The notes below the pieces were generated by a model. The model had not been told where the DNA came from and searched no databases. It saw only the letters and a list, made by a program, of their open reading frames with translations. From the NCBI GenBank assembly GCA_003612335.1, contig RAYO01000002.1, positions 16,006 through 80,005 of the forward strand: a stretch of 64,000 nt of DNA, written 5' to 3'. Positions 31,177-40,235 of this stretch are shown here, in pieces (position 1 is the stretch's first letter; the number at the start of each line of letters is the position of its first letter). The DNA comes from a bacterium 1xD42-67. Its GTDB lineage: Bacteria; Bacillota; Clostridia; Oscillospirales; Oscillospiraceae. Made by a program: the position numbers and the translations under genes.

Positions 31177-33885
31177 ATGAATCTATCCAGAAAATGGCTC
31201 AACGAGTTTGTTGAGATAAACGCCGGCGACCGAGAGTTCGCCGAGGCGATGACCTTATCCGGCTCCAAGGTGGAGCTGACCCACGACATGGGGGAGGAAA
31301 TTTCCAACGTGGTGGTGGGCCGCATCCTGTCCATGGAACGCCACGAGAACAGCGACCACATGTGGGTGTGTCAGCTGGACGTGGGCAAGGACGAGCCCGT
31401 TCAGATCGTGACCGGGGCCTGGAACATCCACGAGGGCGACCTGGTGCCCGTGGCCCTGCACAAGTCCACCCTGCCTGGGGGCAAGAAGATCGAAAAGGGC
31501 AAGCTGCGGGGGGTGCTGTCCAACGGGATGCTGTGCTCCCTGAAGGAGCTGGGCCTGGACGAGCGGGATTTCCCCTATGGGGTGATCACCGCCGCCGCCC
31601 TCCTCAACGACTACCACCCCATCGACCCGGACAAGCCCTCCATCCCGGCGGATATCAAGCCTGGAGACAAGATGTTCGGTTCGGTGGAGTGTGCAGGGGT
31701 GGCAAATGTCTCTCCCTCTGGAGAGGGCAAATGGGAATGCACACTCATCCGCACGGAGGATGACGGACCCTGTGCCACTACTCTGGTAACCGACTGTCAG
31801 AATCTCCACAAGTGGGATCTGGTGGCTTACAACACAAAGACGAACACTATTTGTACCCTGGCCGACCTCCGGGCGGAGCAGAAGGAGTTCCCCAACTGCA
31901 TCCCCGACGGCATCTTCGTCCTCCAGGAGAACTGCAAGCCCGGGGACGACATCAAGACCGTCACCGGCCTGGACGACCACGTCGTCGAGTTTGAGATCAC
32001 CCCCAACCGCCCCGACTGCCTCAGTGTGATCGGTCTGGCCCGGGAGGCGGCGGCCACCTTCGACAGGCCCTGCCGCTTCCACCAGCCGGAGGTGAAGGGG
32101 GGCGGCGAGGGCGTCCTCCCCGAGCTGCTGGACGTGGAGACCCCCGACCCCGAGCTGTGCCCCCGGTACACCGCCCGGATGGTGCGGAACGTGAAGATCG
32201 GCCCCTCCCCCAAGTGGATGCGGGAGCGGCTGCGGGCCATGGGGGTCCGGCCCATCAACAACATTGTGGACATCACCAACTACGTCATGCTGGAGTACGG
32301 CCAGCCTATGCACGCCTTCGACTACCGCTACGTGAAGGGCGGGAAGATCGTGGTCCGCCGGGCCCAGGACGGGGAGGAGCTCACCACCCTGGACGGCAAC
32401 GTGCGCAAGCTCACCTCCAACATGCTGGTCATCGCCGACGACACCCGGGCGGTGGGTCTGGCGGGCATTATGGGCGGCCTGAACTCCGAGATCGTGGAGG
32501 ACACAGTGGACGTGGTCTTTGAGTCCGCCAACTTCGACGGCACCACCATCCGCAAGACCGCCCTGGCCCTGGGGATGCGCACCGAGGCCTCCGCCAAGTT
32601 TGAGAAGGGGCTGGACATCCTCAACACCCTCCCCGCCGTCAACCGGGCCTGTGAGCTGGTGGAGCTGCTGGGGGCCGGCGAAGTGCTGGACGGGGTGATC
32701 GATATCCTCAATTACGTCCCCCAGCCCACCCTGCTGAAGGTGGAGCCGGACAAGATCAATGCCCTGCTGGGCACCGATGTGTCGGAAAATGTGATGTACA
32801 CCATCCTCCAGAAGCTGGGCTTTGAGACCACTAAGGAGCGGGGCGTGGTGAAGGTGCCCTCCTGGCGGGGGGACGTGAAGGAGATGGCCGACCTGGCCGA
32901 GGAGGTGGCCCGGTTCTACGGCTACAACAACATCCCCACCACCCTCATGCGGGGCCAGACCACCCTGGGGGGCTACTCCCCCGAGCAGAAGCTGGAGCAG
33001 AAGCTGGGGGCCGTGTGCCGGTCCTGCGGCTATGACGAGATCATCACCTACTCCTTCATCTCCCCCACCTGGTACGACAAGATCGGCTGGCCGGAGGCCC
33101 ATGCCAAACAGGAGTTTTTCAAGATCATGAATCCTCTGGGGGAGGACACCTCCATCATGCGCACCACCACCCTGCCCTCCATGCTGGACATCCTGGCCCG
33201 GAACTACAGCTATCGGAACAAGGACGTGCGGCTCTACGAGCTGGGCCGGGTCTACCTGCCCGGCGGCGAGGACGGCCTGGCCGATGAGAAGAAGGTGCTC
33301 ACCCTGGGGGCCTACGGTGAGGGCTTTGACTTCTGCGACCTGAAGGGAGCCGTGGAGGCCATCCTGAAAGAGATCCGGGCGGAGGAAGTCTGGTTTGAGG
33401 GGTGGCGTATTGGTGACGACGCCTACCACCCCGGCCGCTTTGCCACCGTCTGGGTGGGCGGCGTGGAGGTGGGCCATATGGGCCAGATCCACCCCAACGT
33501 GGCCAGGAACTTCGGTGTGGACGCCGAGCTGTACTGCGCCGAGCTGGACTTTGATAAACTGTTCCAGGTCCGCGGGGCCGACCCGGAATATGTCCCCCTG
33601 CCCAAGTTCCCCTCTGTCACCCGGGATATCGCCGTGGTATGCCGTGAGGCGGTCACTGTGGGGGCGCTGGAAAAGGCCATCCGCAAGGGGGCCAAGGGGC
33701 TGCTCAAGGAGGTCTCCCTCTTCGACATCTACCGGGGCAAGGGGGTCGACGAGGGGAAGAAGTCCGTCGCCTTCAGCCTGGTCCTCCGGGCGGACGACCG
33801 CTCCCTCACCTCTGAGGAGGCCGACGAGGACGTGAAGGCCATCCTGGAGGCCCTGGAAAAGGACTGCGGGGCGAAATTGCGCTGA
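31177..33885 (+). CDS. pheT: Phenylalanyl-tRNA synthetase beta subunit with an N-terminal insertion
   Basis: At 902 aa it is about 100 residues longer than usual. It carries the tRNA-binding EMAPII-like domain (residues about 40-130 and 240-260), B3/B4 editing (LITPNRPDCLSVIG-type motif, HAFDYRYVKGGKIVVRRA), B5, the core, and a C-terminal ferredoxin-fold anticodon-binding domain (PKFPSVTRDIAVVC). Residues about 134-240 (LNDYHPIDPDKPSIPADI.. to ..LADLRAEQKEFPN) interrupt the join between the CSLKELGL helix and the GIFVL strand. This looks like a folded extra module rather than an error, since the frame is intact. Confidence 0.96.
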   Translation: MNLSRKWLNEFVEINAGDREFAEAMTLSGSKVELTHDMGEEISNVVVGRILSMERHENSDHMWVCQLDVGKDEPVQIVTGAWNIHEGDLVPVALHKSTLPGGKKIEKGKLRGVLSNGMLCSLKELGLDERDFPYGVITAAALLNDYHPIDPDKPSIPADIKPGDKMFGSVECAGVANVSPSGEGKWECTLIRTEDDGPCATTLVTDCQNLHKWDLVAYNTKTNTICTLADLRAEQKEFPNCIPDGIFVLQENCKPGDDIKTVTGLDDHVVEFEITPNRPDCLSVIGLAREAAATFDRPCRFHQPEVKGGGEGVLPELLDVETPDPELCPRYTARMVRNVKIGPSPKWMRERLRAMGVRPINNIVDITNYVMLEYGQPMHAFDYRYVKGGKIVVRRAQDGEELTTLDGNVRKLTSNMLVIADDTRAVGLAGIMGGLNSEIVEDTVDVVFESANFDGTTIRKTALALGMRTEASAKFEKGLDILNTLPAVNRACELVELLGAGEVLDGVIDILNYVPQPTLLKVEPDKINALLGTDVSENVMYTILQKLGFETTKERGVVKVPSWRGDVKEMADLAEEVARFYGYNNIPTTLMRGQTTLGGYSPEQKLEQKLGAVCRSCGYDEIITYSFISPTWYDKIGWPEAHAKQEFFKIMNPLGEDTSIMRTTTLPSMLDILARNYSYRNKDVRLYELGRVYLPGGEDGLADEKKVLTLGAYGEGFDFCDLKGAVEAILKEIRAEEVWFEGWRIGDDAYHPGRFATVWVGGVEVGHMGQIHPNVARNFGVDAELYCAELDFDKLFQVRGADPEYVPLPKFPSVTRDIAVVCREAVTVGALEKAIRKGAKGLLKEVSLFDIYRGKGVDEGKKSVAFSLVLRADDRSLTSEEADEDVKAILEALEKDCGAKLR

Positions 33886-33967
33886 GCGGTGTTCTATAGG
33901 GGGCGGCCCCTGCGCCGCCCCGGCCCCTGCGTTTTCCTTTAATCGCTTGTTTGCGCTGACACCTGTT

Positions 33968-34041
33968 GTAGGGGCGGATATCATCCGCCCGCACGTCAGT
34001 CCACAAAACATTTGAAACGGGCGGATAATATCCGCCCCTAC
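33968..34041. repeat. Intergenic inverted repeat, family A copy 1
   Basis: Two 24-bp arms (33968-33991 and 34018-34041) are complementary at 23 of 24 positions. Each arm is also a small palindrome (GGGCGGATATCATCCGCCC), so either one long hairpin or two short ones can form. It ends 24 bp before the ATG of the downstream gene. A further GC hairpin (GGGGGCGGCCCC..GCGCCGCCCC) lies at about 33899-33921. Confidence 0.85.
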
Positions 34042-34065
34042 ATACCGTCCAATAAGGAGACCATC

Positions 34066-35094
34066 ATGATCCGATTCGAATGCGACTACACCACCGGGGC
34101 CCACCCCAAGATCCTGGAGGCGCTGGTGGACACCAACGGGGAGGCCTGTCCCGGCTACGGGGTGGACAGCCACTGCGAACACGCCCGGGCCATGCTCCGG
34201 GCGCTGTGCCAGGCTCCAGATGCCGGGGTCCACTTCCTGGTGGGGGGCACCCAGGCCAACACCACCGTCATCGCCGCCGCTCTCCGTCCCCACCAGGGGG
34301 TGGTGTGCGCCGAGACGGGGCACATCAATGTCCACGAGACGGGGGCCATCGAGGCCACCGGCCATAAGGTGCTGGCCCTGCCCGCAGCGGAGGGCAAGAT
34401 CACCGCCCAGCAGATCCACGACTGCTGCGAGGCCCACCACACCGATGTGGCCTGGGAGCACATGGTCCAGCCGGGGATGGTCTATCTGTCCCACCCCACC
34501 GAGCTGGGCACGGTGTACACCCTGGCCGAGCTGGAGGCCATCCATGAGGTCTGCCAGCGGTGGCGGCTGCCCCTCTTCGTGGACGGGGCCCGGCTGGCGG
34601 CGGGACTGGCGGCGTCGGATATCGCCCTGCCCGACCTGGCCCGGCTGTGCGACGTGTTCTACCTGGGGGGCACCAAGGCGGGGCTCCTCTTCGGCGAGGC
34701 GGCGGTCATCCCAGATCCCAACATCGACCACGACTTCCGCTACCTGATCAAGCAGCACGGCGGGATGCTGGCCAAGGGGCGGCTGCTGGGGGCCCAGTTC
34801 GAGGCGTTTTTGACCGACGGGCTCTTCCTGGAGATCGGCAAGAGGGAGGTGGCCCAGGCCCTGCGCCTGCGGGCGGCTTTTGAGGCGAAGGGCTGGCCCC
34901 TCTTCGTCGCCTCCCCCACCAACCAGCAGTTCCCCATCCTGCCCAACGGGGCCGTGGCGGTTTTGAGGCACAAGTACTCCTTTGAGGTGTGGGAGAAGGT
35001 GGACCAGGCCCACACCGCCGTCCGCTTCTGCACCAGCTGGTCCACCACCGACCAGGATGTGGACGCGCTGATCGCCGATATCCAGCGGCTGTAA
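34066..35094 (+). CDS. Threonine aldolase / beta-eliminating lyase family enzyme
   Basis: This 342-aa PLP fold-type I enzyme shows CPGYGVDSHCEHARAMLRAL, GGTQANTTVIAAALRPHQGVVCAETGHINVHETGA, DGARLAAGLAAS (PLP Asp) and LGGTKAGLLFGEA (PLP Lys). Similar proteins are annotated as low-specificity L-threonine aldolases (Thr to Gly and acetaldehyde). The Asp and His near the active site are consistent with this, but related lyases cannot be excluded. AAGGAG supports ATG 34066. A strong hairpin follows. Confidence 0.9.
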   Translation: MIRFECDYTTGAHPKILEALVDTNGEACPGYGVDSHCEHARAMLRALCQAPDAGVHFLVGGTQANTTVIAAALRPHQGVVCAETGHINVHETGAIEATGHKVLALPAAEGKITAQQIHDCCEAHHTDVAWEHMVQPGMVYLSHPTELGTVYTLAELEAIHEVCQRWRLPLFVDGARLAAGLAASDIALPDLARLCDVFYLGGTKAGLLFGEAAVIPDPNIDHDFRYLIKQHGGMLAKGRLLGAQFEAFLTDGLFLEIGKREVAQALRLRAAFEAKGWPLFVASPTNQQFPILPNGAVAVLRHKYSFEVWEKVDQAHTAVRFCTSWSTTDQDVDALIADIQRL

Positions 35095-35101
35095 CAGGAA
35101 A

Positions 35102-35141
35102 ACTGCCGGCCGGTCCTGATGCTCCAGGACCGGCCGGCAGT
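35102..35141. terminator. Hairpin after the threonine-aldolase-like gene
   Basis: Seventeen-bp perfect arms (35102-35118, 35125-35141) followed by TCTCTT. A second perfect hairpin at 35164-35194 (GTATCTCCCCGCCC arms) lies just before the convergent gene's end. Confidence 0.8.
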
Positions 35142-35207
35142 CTCTTGATGAGGGCACATACCGGTATCTCCCCGCCCAGAGGGCGGGGAGATACGAGAGG
35201 GTCGGGG

Positions 35208-36431
35208 TCAGTAGAAAAGGATCTCAGAGATCACAGCGTCCTGATACGTGGTCCCAGGGTAGAGGGACGTGATGGTCAGTTCGACGCGGTCTGTCTCCAC
35301 CGGGAAGTCGAGGGGGATATCCTGCAGGGCATCCACGTCCTGAAGGAGCATGGTCTGCTGGACGCCGTCGGAGAAGGTCAGGGTGAAGGAGGCGGGGCGG
35401 TCGTTCATCTGATACAGCTCCTCCGACTTCTGATAGCCGGCGTTGATCCGGATCCCGGAGATGAGATAGGCCCTGTCGAAGACGAAGGTGATGGATTCTC
35501 CTATGCCGGGCCCATCGATCCCCTCCACCCAGGCGGTGCGCAGATCGCCGTCCACTGTGCGGTCCGGGGTGTGGTACAGGTCCAGCCCGGGCTCGCGGAG
35601 GAAGGAGGAGGCGGTGATGGCGGTCACTGCGTCCATAGACACGGGGGTCGGGCTGCTGCCCTGGGCGATGAGGTCCTCCACCTGGCGGAGCTTGTCCTGG
35701 AGATCGGAACGGCCCGGGAGGGCGGTCAGGCCATGGTCCAGCAGGACCTTCGCCTCCTCCAGGTGGCCCTCCTCGACCATCCAGTCCACGTCGGATAACA
35801 GCGTGGAGGCATATCCCTCCTCATGGTCCTCCAGGGCGTCCTTCAGCTCCCTGGAACGGGGATGGTCCTCCAGGGCCTCCCGGATGACGGCCAGCGCGTT
35901 GTCGTACTCCCTGACGCTGGCGAAGACGCCCGCCTGAGCCAGGGCCTTCTGGATCTCGCGCTCCTCCTCGTCCTCCTCCTCGCTCTCGTCTCCGGGGCGG
36001 TCACGGTCGTCCCGGTCCTTCTGGTCCCTGTCTTCGGAGGAGGAGGCGTCCGCCCCGCCCTCGAAGGAGGGCAGGCCGTTTTGGACCACATACCAGATCC
36101 CCCCGGCCGCTGCGGCGGCCAGCAGGAGCAGCAGGACGATCAGCGCCACCGTGCCCGTCCCACGCTTCCCGCCCCTCTGGGGCGGCTCCGGGCTGGGGCG
36201 GGGGGCGGGGCGCTCCGGCGGCGGAGCGGCCCTGTCCGGGGCCCCTCCTCCTGCGGGGGGCAGGTCGGCGAACAGCTCTTCGGGCAGAGGGGCGCCGTCG
36301 TTGGCGCAAAAGCGGCTGCGTTCATAGAGCACCGTGCCGCAGACAGGACAGCGGGGGATCTTCTTTCCGCACCTGCCGCAGAATCTTGCGTTGGGATCCA
36401 GTTCCTGGGTACAGATCGGACATCTCATCAT
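35208..36431 (-). CDS. Zinc-ribbon membrane protein with a C-terminal glycan-binding-like domain
   Basis: The 407-aa protein has two N-terminal zinc-ribbon units (CPICTQELDPNARFCGRCG, CPVCGTVLYERSRFC), a Pro-rich linker, one TM helix (GTVALIVLLLLLAAAAAGGIWYVV, about 92-115), an acidic stretch, a helical region with TPR-like character (residues 155-245) and a C-terminal beta-sandwich of about 130 residues (SSFLREPGLDLYHTPDRTVDGDLRTAWVEG.. ISGIRINAGYQ). The last pattern is that of discoidin/NADase-type glycan-binding domains, expected outside the cell. Role unknown; domain plan resembles the 1418 protein. Confidence 0.85.
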   Translation of the reverse strand: MMRCPICTQELDPNARFCGRCGKKIPRCPVCGTVLYERSRFCANDGAPLPEELFADLPPAGGGAPDRAAPPPERPAPRPSPEPPQRGGKRGTGTVALIVLLLLLAAAAAGGIWYVVQNGLPSFEGGADASSSEDRDQKDRDDRDRPGDESEEEDEEEREIQKALAQAGVFASVREYDNALAVIREALEDHPRSRELKDALEDHEEGYASTLLSDVDWMVEEGHLEEAKVLLDHGLTALPGRSDLQDKLRQVEDLIAQGSSPTPVSMDAVTAITASSFLREPGLDLYHTPDRTVDGDLRTAWVEGIDGPGIGESITFVFDRAYLISGIRINAGYQKSEELYQMNDRPASFTLTFSDGVQQTMLLQDVDALQDIPLDFPVETDRVELTITSLYPGTTYQDAVISEILFY

Positions 36432-36602
36432 GATCCACTTCCTTTATCTCGTTCACTGCCCCATTCTACTATGTCCCATCCTGGTTGTCAATGCGGCCGC
36501 CCTGACTGGCCGGCCCGATATTCAGAAAAACTTAAGGATCTTTTCCGTTTTTTATCAGGATCCTATGCTATACTGTCTTTGATATTAGGGAGGCGATACC
36601 GA

Positions 36603-37802
36603 ATGAAACGATGCTTATCTCTTCTGCTGGCGCTGGTCCTGCTGCTGCCCGGCTGCGGGAGAGGGACCAAAGAGGACGAGAGCGCCAGTCAGGACACCGG
36701 GCTCCCCAGTCAGGACGCTGAGACCATCGTTCGAGCGATGCTCTCCTCCTTAGAGGAGGATGGGGAGGCGGATGCCCTTGTCTGGTATCTGGAACCGCTG
36801 GATGTCGGCGCCTATCTGGCCGACTTCTATGATCTGGAGGACCTGTGCTGGGCCGACGGGGCGGTGGTCCGCATGGATGGGGCCCGGGCCTTCGAGCTGG
36901 CGGTGCTCTTCCTGGATGAGTGGGACGTGGGCCCCACGGCGGAAGTCCTGCAGCAGTATCTGCTGGACCGGAGGGGCTCCTTCACCGGCTACTTTCCCGA
37001 CCAGGCGGCGCTGCTGGACGATGCCCTGATCCTCACTGAGCGGAATTGTGTGGCTCTGATCGTCTGTGAGGACCCGGATGCGGCCAAGTCCGCCTTTGAG
37101 ACCTGCTTCGACGAGGGGGCCAGCGCCGTGTGGGCCCCTGCCGTGCTCCCCTCCGGCTCGGAGGAGCGGAGCCAAGACGGCCGGCTGACCTACGTGTGTC
37201 CCGGCAAGGACGACATGGCCCTCTTCGACGATTCCGCCATCCTGGCCGCCTGGGAGAGCGGGGATGACAGCGCTCTGTCTAAGGATGACAGGGCGGTCCT
37301 GGATGCGGCGGAGCGAGTCTTTGAGGAGTGCGTCACCCCGGAGATGAGCGACTACGATAAGGAGCTGGCCCTGTATACCTGGCTCACCACCCACGTGGTC
37401 TATGACTACTCCCATCATGAGAAAAAGGGCGCGCCCCGGACGGCCTATGAGCCCTACGGCCCCCTGGTGGACGGCAAGGGGGTCTGTCTGGGCTTCGCCG
37501 AGACCTTCCGGCTGTTCATGGATATGGCGGAGATCGAGTGCATCACCGTCACCGGGGCGGCGTTCCAGAGCCGGGAGGACCACGCCTGGAACATGGTGGA
37601 GCTGGACGGAGAGTGGTACTGCGCCGACCCCACCTGGGACCTGATCGGCGGGGCGGACAGGGTGCCGGAGGGCTTCGATACCTCCAAGCTCTTCTCCTAT
37701 TTCAACGTCACCAGCGACTGGATGGCCCAGACCGACCACCAGTGGGACTATGAGGATGTTCCCGAGGCCACGGCGGAGGACCACGGCCGGCCGGAGGGAT
37801 GA
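36603..37802 (+). CDS. Transglutaminase-like lipoprotein
   Basis: The 399-aa lipoprotein has a signal (LLLALVLLLPGC, lipobox LPGC). An N-terminal half resembles DUF4358-type lipoprotein domains (AETIVRAMLSSLEED, ALLDDALILTERNCVALIVCEDPDAAKSAFETC), and the C-terminal half is a transglutaminase/protease-like domain (YDKELALYTWLTTHVVYDY, catalytic GKGVCLGFAETF, His in DHAWNMVEL, Asp in ADPTWD). Such proteins are cell-surface cysteine hydrolases or crosslinkers of uncertain target. GGGAGG precedes the ATG at 36603. A hairpin at 37812-37841 ends it. Confidence 0.88.
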   Translation: MKRCLSLLLALVLLLPGCGRGTKEDESASQDTGLPSQDAETIVRAMLSSLEEDGEADALVWYLEPLDVGAYLADFYDLEDLCWADGAVVRMDGARAFELAVLFLDEWDVGPTAEVLQQYLLDRRGSFTGYFPDQAALLDDALILTERNCVALIVCEDPDAAKSAFETCFDEGASAVWAPAVLPSGSEERSQDGRLTYVCPGKDDMALFDDSAILAAWESGDDSALSKDDRAVLDAAERVFEECVTPEMSDYDKELALYTWLTTHVVYDYSHHEKKGAPRTAYEPYGPLVDGKGVCLGFAETFRLFMDMAEIECITVTGAAFQSREDHAWNMVELDGEWYCADPTWDLIGGADRVPEGFDTSKLFSYFNVTSDWMAQTDHQWDYEDVPEATAEDHGRPEG

Positions 37803-37811
37803 GACGGGAAA

Positions 37812-37841
37812 GGGCCCGGACAGCGGCTGCTGTCCGGGCCC
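37812..37841. terminator. Hairpin between convergent lipoprotein and ktrA genes
   Basis: GGGCCCGGACAGC (37812-37824) and GCTGTCCGGGCCC (37829-37841) with a 4-nt loop; no strong T-run on either side. Confidence 0.65.
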
Positions 37842-37857
37842 CGGCATATCGTTGGAT

Positions 37858-38499
37858 CTACACGAATTTTCGTATCATCTCCTGTCGGCCCAGGACCAGG
37901 ACGGAGCCCTCCCGGTCCAAAACGGTGTCCGGCCCCACCCCCATATCCAGCTTCCCGGCCCTGCGGATCCCCAGGACGTTGATCCCATACTTTTTCCGCA
38001 GGTCCAGCTGGAGGATGCTCCGCCCCGCCCAGCGCTCCGGGACAGACAGCTCGAAGATCGAGTGGTCCTGGTCCAGCTCGATGTAGTCCAGGATGTGTTC
38101 GGAGGTACAGCGGATCGCGGTCCACACGGCCAGCTGCTTCTCCGGATAGACCACCTCGTCCGCGCCGCAGCGGCGCAGGAACTTCTCCTGCACGCCGCGG
38201 GAGGCCCGGGCGATCACCTTCCGCGCCCCCAGCTCCTTCAGCAGGTCGGTGGTCTCCAGGGAGTTCTGGAAGTCGTCGCCGATGGCCACGATGCACACGT
38301 CGAAGTCCCGCACCCCCAGGGAAGACAGGAACCCCCGGTCTGTACTGTCGCCGATCTGGGCGTTGGTGACGATGGGGAGGATGGCGTCCACCCGCTCCTC
38401 GTCGCTGTCCACCGCCATCACCTGGTGGCCCAGGTCGCTGAGCTTTTGGGCCACATGCCGGCCGAACCGGCCCAGCCCGATCAAAAGTACCGTTCTCAT
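37858..38499 (-). CDS. ktrA: KtrA/TrkA-type potassium channel regulatory subunit
   Basis: The 213-aa protein has an RCK_N Rossmann domain (VLLIGLGRFGRHVAQKLSDLGHQVMAVDSDEERV) with the GxGxxG motif binding NAD(H) or nucleotides, and an RCK_C domain (IFELSVPERWAGRSILQLDLRKKYGINVLGIRR). It gates the KtrB channel and in Firmicutes often binds ATP/ADP or c-di-AMP. ktrB is immediately upstream on the same strand, 15 bp away. Confidence 0.95.
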   Translation of the reverse strand: MRTVLLIGLGRFGRHVAQKLSDLGHQVMAVDSDEERVDAILPIVTNAQIGDSTDRGFLSSLGVRDFDVCIVAIGDDFQNSLETTDLLKELGARKVIARASRGVQEKFLRRCGADEVVYPEKQLAVWTAIRCTSEHILDYIELDQDHSIFELSVPERWAGRSILQLDLRKKYGINVLGIRRAGKLDMGVGPDTVLDREGSVLVLGRQEMIRKFV

Positions 38500-38514
38500 A
38501 AGATCCTCCTCATC

Positions 38515-39846
38515 TCAGCCCACCATCAGTCTCTCCCGGGGGAGGCGGGAGGCGTTCCCCCGGCTGTCGCCGGACAGGGCGGCGAAGATCAGGGTCAGCG
38601 CCCCCACCCGGCCGGAATACATCAGCACGATCAAGATCCCCCGGGACAGCAGTCCCAGCTGGGGGGTGATGCCCAGGGTGATCCCCACCGTCCCCACCGC
38701 CGAGGCGCTCTCGAACAGGCAGGTGAGCAGGGGCAGGCCCTCCAGCCGGCTGATCAGCAGCCCCCCGGTGAAGAACAGGAACAGATACAGGGTCAGGATG
38801 GCCATAGCGCTGCGCACCGTCTCCTCCTCCACCCTGCGGCCGAAGAAGTGGGTCTCCTCCCGGCGGCGGAAGATCGCCAGAGCGGTGGAGATCATGACGG
38901 CCAGGGTGGTCACCTTCATCCCACCAGCCGTAGACCCAGGCGCGCCGCCGGTGAGCATGAGGACGATCATGATGGCCAGGCCGCCCTCGCTCATCCCGTT
39001 CAGGTCCAGGGTGTTGAAGCCCGCGGTCCGGGCGGTGACCGACTGGAAGAGGGAGCCCCACAGCCGCTCTCCTGCTGGGAGGGCGGCGAACTCGAAGAAA
39101 AAGAAGTACACCGCGGGCAGGAGGAGGAGCAGGCCGGAGGTGACCAGCACCACCTTGCTCTGCATCCTCCAGCGCCGGACGCGGAGGCCGTTGTCCCGCA
39201 GGTCCATCCAGGTCATGAAGCCGATCCCCCCGATGACGATCAGCGCCATGACAGGCAGGACCACTGCCGGACTGGCGGCGTAGGCGGTGAGGGAGGAGAA
39301 GGGGGCCCTGGTCCCCATCAGGTCGAAGCCGGCGTTGCAGAAGGCGGAGACCGAGTGGAAGATCCCGTACCACAGCCCCTGGGGCAGGCCCAGCTCCCGG
39401 CAGAAGGGCAGGGCCAGAAGGAGGGCGCCCAGGCCCTCGAAAAGGGCCGTCATGGCGATGATCCGTCCGGTCAGCTTGACGATCCCGCCGATCTTTGGGG
39501 CGGCGATCGCCTCCTGCATGGTGCTGCGCTGTTTGAGAGAGATCTTCTGTCCGGCGGCGGATCCGATCACCACCGTGAAGGTGACCACCCCCATCCCTCC
39601 CACCTGGATCAGGAGCAGGAGGACCATCTGCCCAAAACCGCTCCAGTAGGTGGCGGTGTCCTGAACGATCAGTCCCGTGACGCAGACGGCGGAGGTGGCG
39701 GTGAACAGGGCGTCGGCGAAGCCGGCGCCCGAACCGTCCTGGGTGGCGAAGGGCAGCATCAGTGCCAGGCTCCCCGCCAGGATCGCCGCCGCGAAGCCCA
39801 GGATGATGATCTGGGAGGAGGACAGCCTGCGCCTCTTCTTCCCCAT
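38515..39846 (-). CDS. ktrB: KtrB/TrkH-family potassium transporter
   Basis: The 443-aa membrane protein has about eight to ten TM helices and four pore-loop repeats. Selectivity Gly residues are visible in TSAVCVTGLIVQDT, SVSAFCNAGFDLMG, SVTARTAGFNTLDLNG and SASAVGTVGITLG. It conducts K+ (Na+-coupled in KtrAB systems) under KtrA control. ATG 39846 follows GGGGGG-type RBS by 6 nt and begins a basic, family-like N-terminus; an upstream ATG at 39876 would add an unsupported extension. Confidence 0.95.
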   Translation of the reverse strand: MGKKRRRLSSSQIIILGFAAAILAGSLALMLPFATQDGSGAGFADALFTATSAVCVTGLIVQDTATYWSGFGQMVLLLLIQVGGMGVVTFTVVIGSAAGQKISLKQRSTMQEAIAAPKIGGIVKLTGRIIAMTALFEGLGALLLALPFCRELGLPQGLWYGIFHSVSAFCNAGFDLMGTRAPFSSLTAYAASPAVVLPVMALIVIGGIGFMTWMDLRDNGLRVRRWRMQSKVVLVTSGLLLLLPAVYFFFFEFAALPAGERLWGSLFQSVTARTAGFNTLDLNGMSEGGLAIMIVLMLTGGAPGSTAGGMKVTTLAVMISTALAIFRRREETHFFGRRVEEETVRSAMAILTLYLFLFFTGGLLISRLEGLPLLTCLFESASAVGTVGITLGITPQLGLLSRGILIVLMYSGRVGALTLIFAALSGDSRGNASRLPRERLMVG

Positions 39847-39987
39847 GCGGATCCCCCCTCTGTCCTGACATCTCACCTATCCATTATAGCCCAAAATATG
39901 CCGGCGTCAATGGTCAGATGGGGCCGCAGGACCTCCGCCGGGAGGATCCGTTCGTGTCCCCCGCCGGAGCTCGTCCCTCTTTTCCTC

Positions 39988-40016
39988 TTGAAAAGCCTCC
40001 GCAGATGTGCTAAAAT
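39988..40016 (+). promoter_or_regulatory. Promoter of the leader RNA and S4-domain gene
   Basis: TTGAAA (39988-39993), 17 bp, TAAAAT (40011-40016), divergent from ktrB. Confidence 0.8.
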
Positions 40017-40022
40017 CTAGAT

Positions 40023-40205
40023 ATAGGCAGAATAGACACGGCTCGCCCCGGATATATATATCCGGGGGTGTCGTGCTGAGATGGGAGAACGTGAGGACCA
40101 GGACCGCAAATGCCCAGCACGGATCTCTTCGATCACACATATCGGTAAAAAATGTCGGGCGAATCGCGAAAGATCTGTCAGCAGTTCGCCCGGCCTTTTT
40201 GTGTC
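40023..40205 (+). ncRNA. Unidentified structured leader RNA with terminator, upstream of the YlmH-like gene
   Basis: From the predicted start to the terminator it is about 180 nt. Elements: a 22-nt perfect palindrome (40046-40067) extended by GACAC/GTGTC (40035-40039 and 40068-40072); a second stem CGTGCTG (40072-40078) with CAGCACG (40115-40121) closing a 36-nt purine-rich loop; and an intrinsic terminator CGGGCGAA (40156-40163), TTCGCCCG (40185-40192), GCCTTTTT. GATCTCTTCG (40122-40131) can pair with CGAAAGATC (40167-40175) in the terminator loop, and 40060-40064 ATCCG with CGGAT (40120-40124). Mutually exclusive pairings suggest an attenuator or riboswitch. I recognise no Rfam class. Confidence 0.6.
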
Positions 40206-40235
40206 CTATCCAGATATGGACGAGGGGGGACCTCT

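Noticed and set aside
40060..40125. TPP riboswitch, suggested by CTGAGA and an AATGCC-like segment
   Set aside because: The P3 stem before CTGAGA is absent and no CCC strand after it can pair with the GGGG to form P2. The downstream gene is not thiamine-related.
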